From an uncultured Sphingomonas sp. (GTDB lineage: Bacteria > Pseudomonadota > Alphaproteobacteria > Sphingomonadales > Sphingomonadaceae), in NCBI GenBank assembly GCA_946886845.1, contig CAMPJH010000004.1:1-22551 (forward strand): a stretch of 22,551 nt of DNA, read 5' to 3'. Position 1 is the stretch's first letter. Each line of letters begins with the position of its first letter. Of the stretch, positions 1-7,327 are shown piece by piece. The position numbers were made by a program, and so were the translations under genes. The notes below the pieces were generated by a model, which worked only from the letters and a program-made list of their open reading frames with translations, did not search any database and was not told the origin of the DNA.

Positions 1-716
1 ACATAGGACACGGAGTCGATGATTCCGACATCCGCGCCTGGGGCCGCAAATGTTGCGCTTGCCTGCACGGGAGCCGCGCCGACGTAGATAGCGCCGCCGA
101 GCACTCCGCCGGCCGTGGCGCTCGCAGGCATGTTGGCCAAGGTCTCGGCGGTGGTGAACGTCTTGGATGCGACGACGACCAGGGTCGTCGCCGGATCGAG
201 CGTCTCGACCGCCTGCTCGAACGCCTGCGGATCGATGTTCGACAGGAAGCTGACCGTGACCCGGGTACCGGAACGCCCGAGCGCATCGACCAGCAGCGCC
301 GGCCCGAGCACCGAGCCGCCGATGCCGATGTGAAGGATTGAGCTGACGTCACCGAAGGCTCCGACCTCGATCGCATCGACCAATGCGCGCATCCGCAAGC
401 GCCGCGACGAGGCAAGCTCGACGGCTTGCGGATCGCCCGACCCGCGCTCGGCGACATGCCCGGCCGGTCGGGCCTCGGTCGGGTTGACGATTTCTCCGGC
501 GAACAAGGCCTCGCGTGCCGACGGCAAGCCGCGCTTTTCGGTGAGCGCCGCGAACGCCTCGATCAGGCCCTCGTCGAGGTGCGTTTTCGACCAGTCGAAG
601 TAGAGCCCGGCGACGTCGTGCGCGAGGCGGCTTAGCCGGTCGCCCTCGTCGGAGAACAGCTCATCGAGGCGCTTGAGCGGATGCTCGTCGATCGACTTCC
701 ATGCGTCTTGTCGCAT
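1..716 (-). CDS. pgi: Glucose-6-phosphate isomerase, N-terminal part (cut by window edge)
   Basis: Interconverts glucose 6-phosphate and fructose 6-phosphate in the cytoplasm (glycolysis/gluconeogenesis; it also supplies the substrate of GlmS, encoded further on). Reading the minus strand from ATG at 716 gives about 238 codons, open to the window edge. The protein begins MRQDAWKSIDEHPLKRLDEL and continues with the family features HIGIGGSVLGPALL (sugar-phosphate SIS region) and ASKTFTTAET, both hallmarks of Pgi. An in-frame TGA lies four codons upstream of the ATG, which fixes the start. The rest of the enzyme, including the usual C-terminal catalytic Lys, lies outside the window. It is divergent from lepB with 76 bp between them, where both promoters should lie; I see no convincing -35/-10 there. 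Confidence 0.94.
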   Translation of the reverse strand, partial: MRQDAWKSIDEHPLKRLDELFSDEGDRLSRLAHDVAGLYFDWSKTHLDEGLIEAFAALTEKRGLPSAREALFAGEIVNPTEARPAGHVAERGSGDPQAVELASSRRLRMRALVDAIEVGAFGDVSSILHIGIGGSVLGPALLVDALGRSGTRVTVSFLSNIDPQAFEQAVETLDPATTLVVVASKTFTTAETLANMPASATAGGVLGGAIYVGAAPVQASATFAAPGADVGIIDSVSY

Positions 717-792
717 TGGCGAGCGTCATACCGGCGGCGGCGGCAATTGCCATAGCTTGACGTTCGCGGCCCGCGCCCCGAACAAGCGGCCG

Positions 793-1626
793 ATGCGCCG
801 CTCCAAGACCCGCAAGCCTGACAAGACCAAGCGCGGCGGTTTGCTGCGACTGATCGTCACGGTCGCGGTCCTCGCCTGGGCCATCCGAAGCCTGGTCTTC
901 GCGCCCTTCAGCATCCCGACCGGATCGATGCTCCCGACCCTGTACGTCGGCGACTATCTGATCGCCGCCAAATGGCCCTACGGCTTTTCGCGCTACAGCT
1001 TTCCTTTCCATTTCCCGCCGATCAACGGCCGGATCCTGTCGAACCTTCCGGAACGCGGCGACGTCGTCGTCTTCGTCACTCCTGGGGGCGAGGGCGAGGA
1101 TTTGATCAAGCGCGTAATCGGCCTGCCCGGCGACACGGTCGAGGTTCGCGACGGGCGGGTGGTTCTTAATGGCCGCCTTGTCCCGCGCGGCGACATGCAG
1201 CCGGTGGCGATCCCGGTTTCCCCGAACATGCCCTGCCGCGTTGTCCCCGGAGCGACGATGATGTTGAGTGGGAGCGGCGGCGAGCAGACGTGCGTTTACC
1301 CGACCTATGTCGAGACGCTGCCGAACGGCACCAGCTACACGGTCATCGACCAGGTCGATAATCCGCTGGCCGACCGGCTTGCGCCGGTCCGCGTCCCCGC
1401 CGGCCGCCTGTTCCTAATGGGAGACAATCGCGACGACAGCCTCGATAGCCGCTTTTCCGTCGCCGAGGGCGGTATCGGCATGGTTCCTCTCGAAAATGTC
1501 GTCGGCCGCGCCACCGTGTTGTTCTGGTCGACCGACGGAAGCGCCAACTATTGGCTGCCATGGACGTGGTTCTCCGCGCTTCGCGCCGACCGCATCGGCC
1601 GCACCTTCGCCACGGACGATCGATGA
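793..1626 (+). CDS. lepB: Signal peptidase I
   Basis: Inner-membrane serine protease that removes signal peptides from secreted proteins. From ATG 793 the product is 277 aa: a Lys/Arg-rich cytoplasmic start, one membrane segment (about residues 16-36), then box B SIPTGSMLPTL with nucleophile Ser45, box D DLIKRVIGLPGD with general-base Lys106, and box E LFLMGDNRDDSLDSRF. An insert of about 60 residues with two Cys separates boxes D and E, as in many alphaproteobacterial forms. The frame is open further upstream to 673, but that would run into pgi and add 40 residues before the basic N-terminus, so 793 is preferred; no strong Shine-Dalgarno is visible. First gene of lepB-rnc-era; its stop overlaps the rnc start by 4 bp. 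Confidence 0.95.
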   Translation: MRRSKTRKPDKTKRGGLLRLIVTVAVLAWAIRSLVFAPFSIPTGSMLPTLYVGDYLIAAKWPYGFSRYSFPFHFPPINGRILSNLPERGDVVVFVTPGGEGEDLIKRVIGLPGDTVEVRDGRVVLNGRLVPRGDMQPVAIPVSPNMPCRVVPGATMMLSGSGGEQTCVYPTYVETLPNGTSYTVIDQVDNPLADRLAPVRVPAGRLFLMGDNRDDSLDSRFSVAEGGIGMVPLENVVGRATVLFWSTDGSANYWLPWTWFSALRADRIGRTFATDDR

Positions 1627-2288
1627 GCAACGAGATTGCCGCGTTCGTCGCCGACCAGCTCGGCTATACGCCAAGGAGCATGCCGCTGTTCGAAGCCGCG
1701 CTGACCCACGCCAGCAGGCGCGGCGACAATTACGAGCGACTGGAGTTCCTTGGCGACCGCGTGCTCGGAGTGGTGATCGCGCGCTGGCTCTACGAGCGTT
1801 TCCCGGACGAGAGCGAAGGCAAATTGTCGCGCCGGTTCAACACGCTGGTTGCCCGCGAGACATGCGGAGAAATCGGCCGCGAGCTCGGGCTTCCGGGGAT
1901 CATGAGACTCGGAAAGCAGGCGCGCGACGATGGCGCGAACTGGAGCGACAACGTCGTCGGCGACGTCGTCGAAGCGCTGATCGGAGCGGTGTTTCTCGAC
2001 TCCGGCCTCGACGAAGCTGAAACGCTCGTCCGGCGCCTGTGGACGCCGCTGGTCGAGGAACAGAAGCGCGTTCCCAAGCACGCCAAGTCCGCGCTCCAGG
2101 AGCTTGCCGCCGCCCGCAACCTCGCCAATCCCATCTATGAAGTCGTGAGTCGGAGCGGCCCGCACCACACGCCGCGCTTTACGGTCCGGGTATCGATCTC
2201 GAAGCTCGGCGATGCCGAAGCCGAAGGATCGAGCAAACAGGAAGCCGAGACCGCGGCCGCGAATGCGTTGCTGGAGAAGCTGCAATGA
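1623..2288 (+). CDS. rnc: Ribonuclease III
   Basis: Double-strand-specific endoribonuclease for rRNA precursor processing and mRNA turnover. The 221-aa product has the RNase III signature ERLEFLGDRVLG (about residues 38-49) with metal-binding acidic residues, a second acidic patch around GDVVEALIGAVFLD, and a C-terminal double-stranded-RNA-binding domain starting near HAKSALQELAA and ending at KQEAETAAANALLEKLQ. The start at 1623 (MSNEIAAFVADQLGY) is chosen because its ATGA overlaps the lepB stop, the usual sign of translational coupling; an upstream in-frame ATG at 1551 would lie deep inside lepB. The stop overlaps the era start in the same way. Length and domain order are normal for the family. 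Confidence 0.96.
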   Translation: MSNEIAAFVADQLGYTPRSMPLFEAALTHASRRGDNYERLEFLGDRVLGVVIARWLYERFPDESEGKLSRRFNTLVARETCGEIGRELGLPGIMRLGKQARDDGANWSDNVVGDVVEALIGAVFLDSGLDEAETLVRRLWTPLVEEQKRVPKHAKSALQELAAARNLANPIYEVVSRSGPHHTPRFTVRVSISKLGDAEAEGSSKQEAETAAANALLEKLQ

Positions 2289-3187
2289 GCGGCGCGCCCA
2301 CCCGCGCCGGTTTCGTCGCCGTGGTCGGCGCGCCCAACGCCGGCAAGTCGACCCTGGTCAATGCGCTGGTCGGGCAAAAGGTGGCGATCGTCAGCGCCAA
2401 GGCGCAGACGACGCGCTCGCGCTTGATGGGCATAGCCGTTGCCGGTGAAGCCCAGATCCTGCTGGTCGACACGCCCGGCATCTTCGAGCCCAAGCGGCGG
2501 CTCGACCGGGCAATGCTGGCTGCGGCATGGAGCGGTGCCGACGATGCCGACCTCATCCTGCTGGTCGTCGATTCCGCCGCCGGAGTGAACCGCGAGGTCG
2601 AGCAGGCGATCGCCGGCCTCGACAAGCGCCGGCACCCGTTGTTCATCGCCCTCAACAAGGTCGACCTGGTGAAGAAGCCGCAGCTGCTCGGCCTCGCCGC
2701 GCAGCTGACCGAGCGGCTGGACCCGCAACAGCTGTTCATGATCAGCGCCGCCCAGGGCGACGGCGTTCCCGACCTCAAGGCGGCCCTCGCGCAAGCGGTG
2801 CCCGAGAGCCCGTGGCTCTATCCCGAGGACGAAGTGTCCGACGCCACCGACCGGATGATCGCCGCCGAGCTGACCCGCGAGCAGATTTACGAGCAGCTGT
2901 ACCAGGAGCTGCCCTACGCCGCGGCGGTCGAAACCGAGAGCTGGGAAGACCGGGCGGATGGATCGACCGCGATCCGCCAGCAGATCCTGGTCGAGCGCGA
3001 CAGCCAGAAAGCGATCGTCATCGGCAAGGGCGGCAAACGGCTCAAAGACATCGGCCAGAAAGCCCGCGAGGCGATTGCGGAGCACCTCGGCCGCAAGGTG
3101 CATTTGTTCCTGCACGTGAAGGTCAATCCCAAGTGGGGAGAGGACCGCTCGCTTTACCAGGACATGGGCCTCGAGTGGTCGGACTAA
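2285..3187 (+). CDS. era: GTPase Era
   Basis: Essential GTPase that binds the 3' end of 16S rRNA in 30S subunit maturation, also linked to cell-cycle control. The 300-aa product shows G1 GAPNAGKST (residues 15-23), G3 DTPG (62-65), G4 NKVD (124-127), and a C-terminal KH RNA-binding domain with VIGKGGKRLKDIG followed by the conserved ending region VHLFLHVKVNPKWGED. It starts within the rnc stop (ATGA, 4-bp overlap), so lepB, rnc and era are probably cotranscribed and translationally coupled. Its TAA stop overlaps the TAG stop of the convergent sirtuin gene, which leaves no room for a terminator. Confidence 0.97.
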   Translation: MSGAPTRAGFVAVVGAPNAGKSTLVNALVGQKVAIVSAKAQTTRSRLMGIAVAGEAQILLVDTPGIFEPKRRLDRAMLAAAWSGADDADLILLVVDSAAGVNREVEQAIAGLDKRRHPLFIALNKVDLVKKPQLLGLAAQLTERLDPQQLFMISAAQGDGVPDLKAALAQAVPESPWLYPEDEVSDATDRMIAAELTREQIYEQLYQELPYAAAVETESWEDRADGSTAIRQQILVERDSQKAIVIGKGGKRLKDIGQKAREAIAEHLGRKVHLFLHVKVNPKWGEDRSLYQDMGLEWSD

Positions 3188-3888
3188 GCGAGAATCTCGT
3201 CGACCCACTGCGGGACGAGTGCCCCCGCCGCGCCGGTTCGGCTTTCGGCGAAGAGATAGCTACCCGCGCTCGGCTCCAGGTTCATCTCGAGGGTTCGCGC
3301 TCCGCAATAAAGCGCGGTCTGGACGAAACCCGCCGCCGGATAGACCGCGCCCGAGGTTCCGATCGAGACGAACAGGTCGCAACGCTGCAGCGCCGCCTCG
3401 ATGCGGTCCATTTCGTAGGGCATCTCGCCAAACCAGACGATGTCGGGCCGAACCTTGCCGGCTTGGCCGCAGGCCGGGCAGCTCGCGCCCTCCCCCATCG
3501 GCCCGGCCCAGTCGAACCGTTGGTCGCAGGCCAGGCACCAGCCCTTGGCGAGCTCGCCGTGCATGTGCAGCAGCCGCTTCGATTCGGCGCGCTCATGCAG
3601 ATCATCGACATTCTGGGTGACTAGCAGGAGCTCGCCCGGCCATTGCGAGTCGAGCCGCGCCAGCGCCCTGTGCGCGGCGTTCGGCTCGACCGTCGCGAGC
3701 CTGGCTCGTCGCGCGTCATAGAAGGCCTGGACCAGCGCCGGGTCGCGGCGGAACGCCTCGGGCGTGGCGACATCCTCGACCCGGTGCCCCTCCCACAGGC
3801 CGTCGGGGCCGCGAAAGGTCGCAAGCCCGCTCTCGGCCGATATGCCGGCGCCGGTCAGGATGACGATGTTGTGGATTTCGCCAGCCAT
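3184..3888 (-). CDS. cobB: NAD-dependent protein deacylase, class III sirtuin (CobB/SIRT5 type)
   Basis: Removes acyl groups from protein lysines using NAD+. The 234-aa protein has GAGISAESG (residues 13-21), TFRGPDGLW (24-32), TQNVDDLHE (91-99), catalytic His110 in HMHGE, and four zinc Cys (118, 121, 137, 140). Tyr57 and Arg60 form the YxxR pair (FYDARR) that in SIRT5 and E. coli CobB binds the carboxylate of succinyl or malonyl lysine; desuccinylase/demalonylase activity in addition to deacetylation is inferred from this. The ATG at 3888 matches the usual start just before the Rossmann strand. It is convergent with era (4-bp overlap) and divergent from the next gene; nothing nearby indicates a specific substrate. 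Confidence 0.93.
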   Translation of the reverse strand: MAGEIHNIVILTGAGISAESGLATFRGPDGLWEGHRVEDVATPEAFRRDPALVQAFYDARRARLATVEPNAAHRALARLDSQWPGELLLVTQNVDDLHERAESKRLLHMHGELAKGWCLACDQRFDWAGPMGEGASCPACGQAGKVRPDIVWFGEMPYEMDRIEAALQRCDLFVSIGTSGAVYPAAGFVQTALYCGARTLEMNLEPSAGSYLFAESRTGAAGALVPQWVDEILA

Positions 3889-4004
3889 GGCCGCCGCTTA
3901 GCCATCGGCCGGCGCTTGCGCCATTCGTCGCGACGATTGATTAGTTTTCCGAAATCCCGCAGCTTCCCAACCGCACGTTACCGATTGAACGAGAGGGGGC
4001 CGCG

Positions 4005-4508
4005 ATGGTGATCCGCACTATTCTTTGCCTGGCCGCGGTCGCGGCCCTGGCCGGTTGCGATACCTACGAAAAGCCCGACGGCAAGGCGATCGAGCAACAG
4101 CTTCGAGCCAATGAGGCGAGGTGGAACCGTGCGTATGCCGAGCACGACGCGAAAGCCCTGGCGAGCATGTATGCCGACGACGCCGCGCTGGCCAATCCGG
4201 GCGAGGAGCTGGTCCAAGGCAAGGCGGCAATCGATCAGGCGACCGCTGCCTTCGCTTCCGATCCCAACCTGAAGGTAGCTTTCCAGGCGAATCGGATCCA
4301 GGTGTCGCGGTCGGGCGACCTGGCCTACACGCGCGGCCGCTATACGATGACGATGACCGATGCCGAGACCAACAAGCCGGAGACCAGCACCGGCCATTAT
4401 CTGACCGTCTGGCGCCGGCAGGCGGACCGCAGCTGGAAGGTCGTCGAGGACTTCGTGACCCCCGGTGGCCCGCTACCCGAGTCGCAAGGCGCAACCCCGA
4501 CCCTCTAG
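4005..4508 (+). CDS. Putative lipoprotein with SnoaL/DUF4440-like (NTF2 fold) domain
   Basis: The 167-aa product starts with a short hydrophobic signal ending in the lipobox LAGC (Cys18), so it is probably a lipoprotein facing the periplasm. Residues about 28-150 resemble the DUF4440/SnoaL branch of the NTF2-like superfamily: an N-terminal helix (ANEARWNRAYAEHDAKALASMYADDAAL), then alternating strands ending in GHYLTVWRRQADRSWKVVEDF. Such domains bind small molecules or act as simple isomerases/hydrolases, but no catalytic residues can be assigned here, so the function is unknown. The start is supported by the purine run GAGAGGGGG at 3991-3999. The 116-bp gap to the divergent sirtuin gene contains the 12-bp palindrome TCGTCGCGACGA (3925-3936), which could be chance at this GC content. 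Confidence 0.85.
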   Translation: MVIRTILCLAAVAALAGCDTYEKPDGKAIEQQLRANEARWNRAYAEHDAKALASMYADDAALANPGEELVQGKAAIDQATAAFASDPNLKVAFQANRIQVSRSGDLAYTRGRYTMTMTDAETNKPETSTGHYLTVWRRQADRSWKVVEDFVTPGGPLPESQGATPTL

Positions 4509-4582
4509 CAGATTCCGGTTTGCGTTTGGCGGTGGCGATCCCTTAGGTAGCGACCTCACCAATCCAGCGGAGACCATCAGGA

Positions 4583-5125
4583 ATGCGTTTGACCAGACTC
4601 GCCCATTTTGCCCTTGCCGCAGCGATCGCCGCGGCTCCGATCGTAACCGCGGCGGCTGTTGCCGCCACGCCCGCGGAAGTGAAACCTGGCATGCAGGTCG
4701 TCGATCCCAGCGGGGGCACGGTCGGCACGGTGACCGGCGTTAGCGGCGACAACCTCATCCTCAAGACCGACAAGCATGAGCTGCATCTGCCGCTCGCCTC
4801 ATTCACCGCGAACGAGGGCAAGCTCCTGTTCGGAATGACCGCCGCGCAGCTCAACGCCGAAGCCGAAAAGCAAATGGCAGCGGCGAGCGCGGCGATCGTC
4901 GCCGGAGCGCAGGTGTATGGCAGCGAAGGAACGCTGGCCGGGCAGATCGAAGCGGTCGATGCCGAGCTCGTGACGATCAAGCTGACCAGCGGTGCTTCGG
5001 TCCGGATTCCGCGGTCGAGCATCGGCGGCAGCGACAAGGGCGCGGTCCTCGGCATGACCGCCGCGCAGCTCACCGAGCTCGCTTCGCAGGCCGTGAGCCC
5101 CGAGCAGGCCGACACCGGCCAATAG
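4583..5125 (+). CDS. Secreted protein with two tandem PRC-barrel-like repeats, function unknown
   Basis: I recognise no named family with certainty. The 180-aa product has a Sec signal peptide (basic start, hydrophobic run to about residue 28, Ala-rich cleavage region). The mature part is one unit repeated: residues 32-90 (VKPGMQVVDPSGGTVGTV... ending GMTAAQL) and 105-163 (IVAGAQVYGSEGTLAGQI... ending GMTAAQL), offset by 73 residues. Each unit looks like a small beta-barrel of PRC or KOW type (G-x-V, turn, strand, hydrophobic strand), inferred by eye. Periplasmic location is likely. Purines AGCGGAGA at 4566-4573 support the start. It lies 74 bp after the lipoprotein gene and may share its transcript. 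Confidence 0.8.
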   Translation: MRLTRLAHFALAAAIAAAPIVTAAAVAATPAEVKPGMQVVDPSGGTVGTVTGVSGDNLILKTDKHELHLPLASFTANEGKLLFGMTAAQLNAEAEKQMAAASAAIVAGAQVYGSEGTLAGQIEAVDAELVTIKLTSGASVRIPRSSIGGSDKGAVLGMTAAQLTELASQAVSPEQADTGQ

Positions 5126-5143
5126 CGCTGGAACTCCGGCGCT
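5124..5143 (+). other. Stem-loop overlapping the stop codon of the repeat protein gene
   Basis: AGCGCTGG (5124-5131) pairs with CCGGCGCT (5136-5143), an 8-bp stem with one G.U pair and the loop AACT. It begins inside the TAG stop at 5123-5125. No T-run follows, so it is not a standard intrinsic terminator; it could stabilise a 3' end or be chance in GC-rich DNA. Confidence 0.3.
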
Positions 5144-5163
5144 CGACCAGTCATTGACCGGAC

Positions 5164-5910
5164 GTGGCGCGCGGGAAAATCCGGATCGGAATTGGCGGCT
5201 GGACCTATCCGCCGTGGCGCGGAACCTTTTATCCGCCTGGCCTGCCGCAAAAGCGCGAGCTGGAATATGCGTCGCGGCAGTTCGGCGCGATCGAGATCAA
5301 CGCCACCTTCTACGGCCGGCAGAGCCCCAAAAGCTGGAAAACCTGGGCCGACACGGTGCCGGAGGGATTCCAGTTTGCGGTCAAGGGCTCGCGCTATTGC
5401 GTGACCCGGCCGAAGCTGGCCGACGCAGGCGAAGGGATCGGCAATTTCCTCGCGCAGGGCCTCGAGATGCTCGGCCCCAAGCTCGGGCCGATCCTGTGGA
5501 TGCTGGCGGCGCGGCGCAAATTCGACCGCGAGGACATCGCGGCCTTCCTCGAGCTGCTGCCTGAAAAGCTCGACGGGATTCTCCTTCGGCACGCGATTGA
5601 GCCACGTCACGAAAGCTTCCGCGACGAGGCGTTCTTCACCCTGTGCCGTGAGCATGACGTCGCAATCGTGTTCGGCGACGACGACGAATTTCCGACGATC
5701 GAAGCCGACACGGCGAGCTTCGCTTATGCCCGCCTCCAGCGCATTCGCGAGGACGTGCCGACCGGTTATGACGATGCTGCGCTCGAGAAATTCGCGGCAA
5801 AGGCGCGCAGCTGGCAGAGCCGCGGCCACGATTCCTACATTTTCATGATCAACGGGGCGAAGGTGCGCGCACCGGCCGCCGCGCTGGCCCTGCAGGAACG
5901 GCTCGGCTAA
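5164..5910 (+). CDS. DUF72 family protein (YecE-like)
   Basis: The 248-aa product carries the DUF72 pattern: an opening IRIGIGGWTYPPWRGTFYP, then FGAIEINATFYGRQSPKSWKTWADTVPEGFQFAVKGSRYCVTR and LGPILWMLAARRKFD. The family is predicted to be a TIM barrel, and its biochemical role is not established, so no function is claimed. The start is GTG at 5164 (MARGKIRIGIGG), directly before the first conserved strand. dapB follows 11 bp after its stop, so the two are probably cotranscribed with nth. Length is within the family range as I know it. Confidence 0.88.
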   Translation: MARGKIRIGIGGWTYPPWRGTFYPPGLPQKRELEYASRQFGAIEINATFYGRQSPKSWKTWADTVPEGFQFAVKGSRYCVTRPKLADAGEGIGNFLAQGLEMLGPKLGPILWMLAARRKFDREDIAAFLELLPEKLDGILLRHAIEPRHESFRDEAFFTLCREHDVAIVFGDDDEFPTIEADTASFAYARLQRIREDVPTGYDDAALEKFAAKARSWQSRGHDSYIFMINGAKVRAPAAALALQERLG

Positions 5911-5921
5911 CACTCGCGGCG

Positions 5922-6632
5922 ATGCGCAGCGCCGACCAGCCGATCCGGATTTCGCTGATCGCGCCCAACGGGCGGATGGGGCAAGCGATTGCCGCCGCGG
6001 TCGAGCGGGATTCGCGCTTCGTAATCGACCAGGAACGCGGCGATGTCCTGGTCGATTTCTCAGCGCCGGCGGCGCTCGAGGAAAACCTCGAGCGGGCCGT
6101 ATCTGCCGGATTGCCGATCCTGGTCGGCACCACCGGCCTCAATGAGGATTCAGATGCCCATATCGCCGAGGCGGCGAAAAAGGTTGCGGTGCTTCGCGCC
6201 GCCAACACATCGCTTGGGGTCGCCGTCCTAGCCGATCTCGTCGAGCGGGCGGCGCGGGCGCTCGGCGCCGAGTGGGATATTGAGATCGTCGAGATGCATC
6301 ACCGCAACAAAGCAGACGCGCCGTCTGGGACCGCGCTGGCGCTCGGTGAGGCGGCGGCGCGTGGGCGCGGCGGCCCGCTAAGCGCGGACCGTGGGCGCGA
6401 CGGCACCGGGCTCAAGCGCGAACCCGGCTCGATCGGCTTCGCGTCGTTGCGCGGCGGAACCGTAGCCGGCGAGCATGATGTGATTTTTGCCGGCCCCGAC
6501 GAGCGCCTGATCCTGTCGCACCGGGCGGAGAACCGGATGATCTTCGCTCGCGGAGCGCTGGCGGCGGCGCGGTTCCTGATCGACAAACCGGCCGGTCTCT
6601 ATTCGATGCGCGACGTCGTCGATCAGTTGTGA
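5922..6632 (+). CDS. dapB: 4-hydroxy-tetrahydrodipicolinate reductase, compact form
   Basis: Catalyses the NAD(P)H-dependent reduction step of the diaminopimelate/lysine pathway. The 236-aa product has the nucleotide-binding loop APNGRMG (residues 14-20), DFSAPAAL (45-52), VGTTGL (68-73), and the signature EMHHRNKADAPSGTA with His126/His127 and Lys130. Only about 24 residues separate GRMG from DFS, whereas E. coli DapB as I recall it has about 65; most of the second beta-alpha unit of the Rossmann domain seems absent, matching the total length (236 against 273). The GTGA overlap with nth suggests coupling. The catalytic domain is intact, so I infer an active enzyme. Confidence 0.94.
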   Translation: MRSADQPIRISLIAPNGRMGQAIAAAVERDSRFVIDQERGDVLVDFSAPAALEENLERAVSAGLPILVGTTGLNEDSDAHIAEAAKKVAVLRAANTSLGVAVLADLVERAARALGAEWDIEIVEMHHRNKADAPSGTALALGEAAARGRGGPLSADRGRDGTGLKREPGSIGFASLRGGTVAGEHDVIFAGPDERLILSHRAENRMIFARGALAAARFLIDKPAGLYSMRDVVDQL

Positions 6633-7327
6633 AGACGGCGGAGGTTTTCGAGTTTTTCCGCCGACTGGCCGAGGACAATCCGGCGCCGACGACCGAGCTC
6701 GACTACAGCAACCCCTACACGTTGCTGGTCGCCGTAGTCCTTTCGGCGCAGGCGACCGACGCCGGAGTCAACCTCGCCACCCGCGAGCTTTTCAAGCACG
6801 TGCAAACGCCGAGGCAGATGATCGCGCTCGGCGAGGATCGGCTTCGCGAACAGATCAAGACGATCGGGCTGTTCAATACCAAGGCGAAGAACGTGATCGC
6901 CTTGTCCGAGGCGCTGATCCGCGACTTCGGCGGCGAGGTGCCGCGCACTCGCGAGAAGCTTCAGAGCTTGCCGGGGGTCGGCCGCAAGACAGCCAATGTC
7001 GTTCTCAACACGGCGTTCGGCGAGGAAACCTTCGCCGTCGACACCCATGTGTTCCGGGTCTCGAACCGGACCGGCCTGGCGCCTGGCAAGACGCCCGACC
7101 AGGTCGAGGCCAAGCTCGACGCAATCGTGCCTCAGCCGTTCCGGCGCGATGCGCATCACTGGCTGATTCTGCACGGCCGTTATGTCTGCAAGGCGCGGAC
7201 CCCGGAATGCTGGCGCTGCGTGGTCGCGGACCTGTGCCGCTACAAGCCGAAGACTCCGGCGCCGAAGGTCAGACCCAGCGGCGCTCGAAGCGCGAACCGA
7301 GCGTCGTCAGAAGCTCGTACTGGCTGA
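6629..7327 (+). CDS. nth: Endonuclease III
   Basis: DNA glycosylase/AP lyase that removes oxidised pyrimidines in base excision repair. The 232-aa product has the helix-hairpin-helix LPGVGRKTAN with catalytic Lys120, the catalytic Asp138 in AVDTHVFR, and a C-terminal [4Fe-4S] cluster with spacing C-x6-C-x2-C-x5-C (CKARTPECWRC...C). The start is GTG at 6629, overlapping the dapB stop (GTGA). After the cluster there is a tail of about 25 residues rich in Arg, Ser and Ala; its last 59 bp of coding sequence are antisense to the alr 3' end. The conserved enzyme ends before that overlap, so the tail is probably dispensable. Confidence 0.96.
   Translation: MKTAEVFEFFRRLAEDNPAPTTELDYSNPYTLLVAVVLSAQATDAGVNLATRELFKHVQTPRQMIALGEDRLREQIKTIGLFNTKAKNVIALSEALIRDFGGEVPRTREKLQSLPGVGRKTANVVLNTAFGEETFAVDTHVFRVSNRTGLAPGKTPDQVEAKLDAIVPQPFRRDAHHWLILHGRYVCKARTPECWRCVVADLCRYKPKTPAPKVRPSGARSANRASSEARTG

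Noticed and set aside
673..792. N-terminal extension of lepB
   Set aside because: It overlaps the start of pgi on the other strand and precedes the usual basic residues and membrane segment; ATG 793 gives a normal protein.
2135..3208. A 357-codon open frame on minus antisense to era
   Set aside because: Era is certain from its G motifs and KH domain; the antisense frame has low-complexity composition and no family features.
3925..3936. 12-bp palindrome TCGTCGCGACGA in the cobB-lipoprotein gap
   Set aside because: At this GC content TCG/CGA palindromes of this length are not rare, and no promoter element is aligned with it.
4543..5913. A 456-codon open frame on minus across the repeat protein and DUF72 genes
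   Set aside because: Same kind of shadow frame: it spans two genes with conserved protein sequence on plus and shows no motif of its own.
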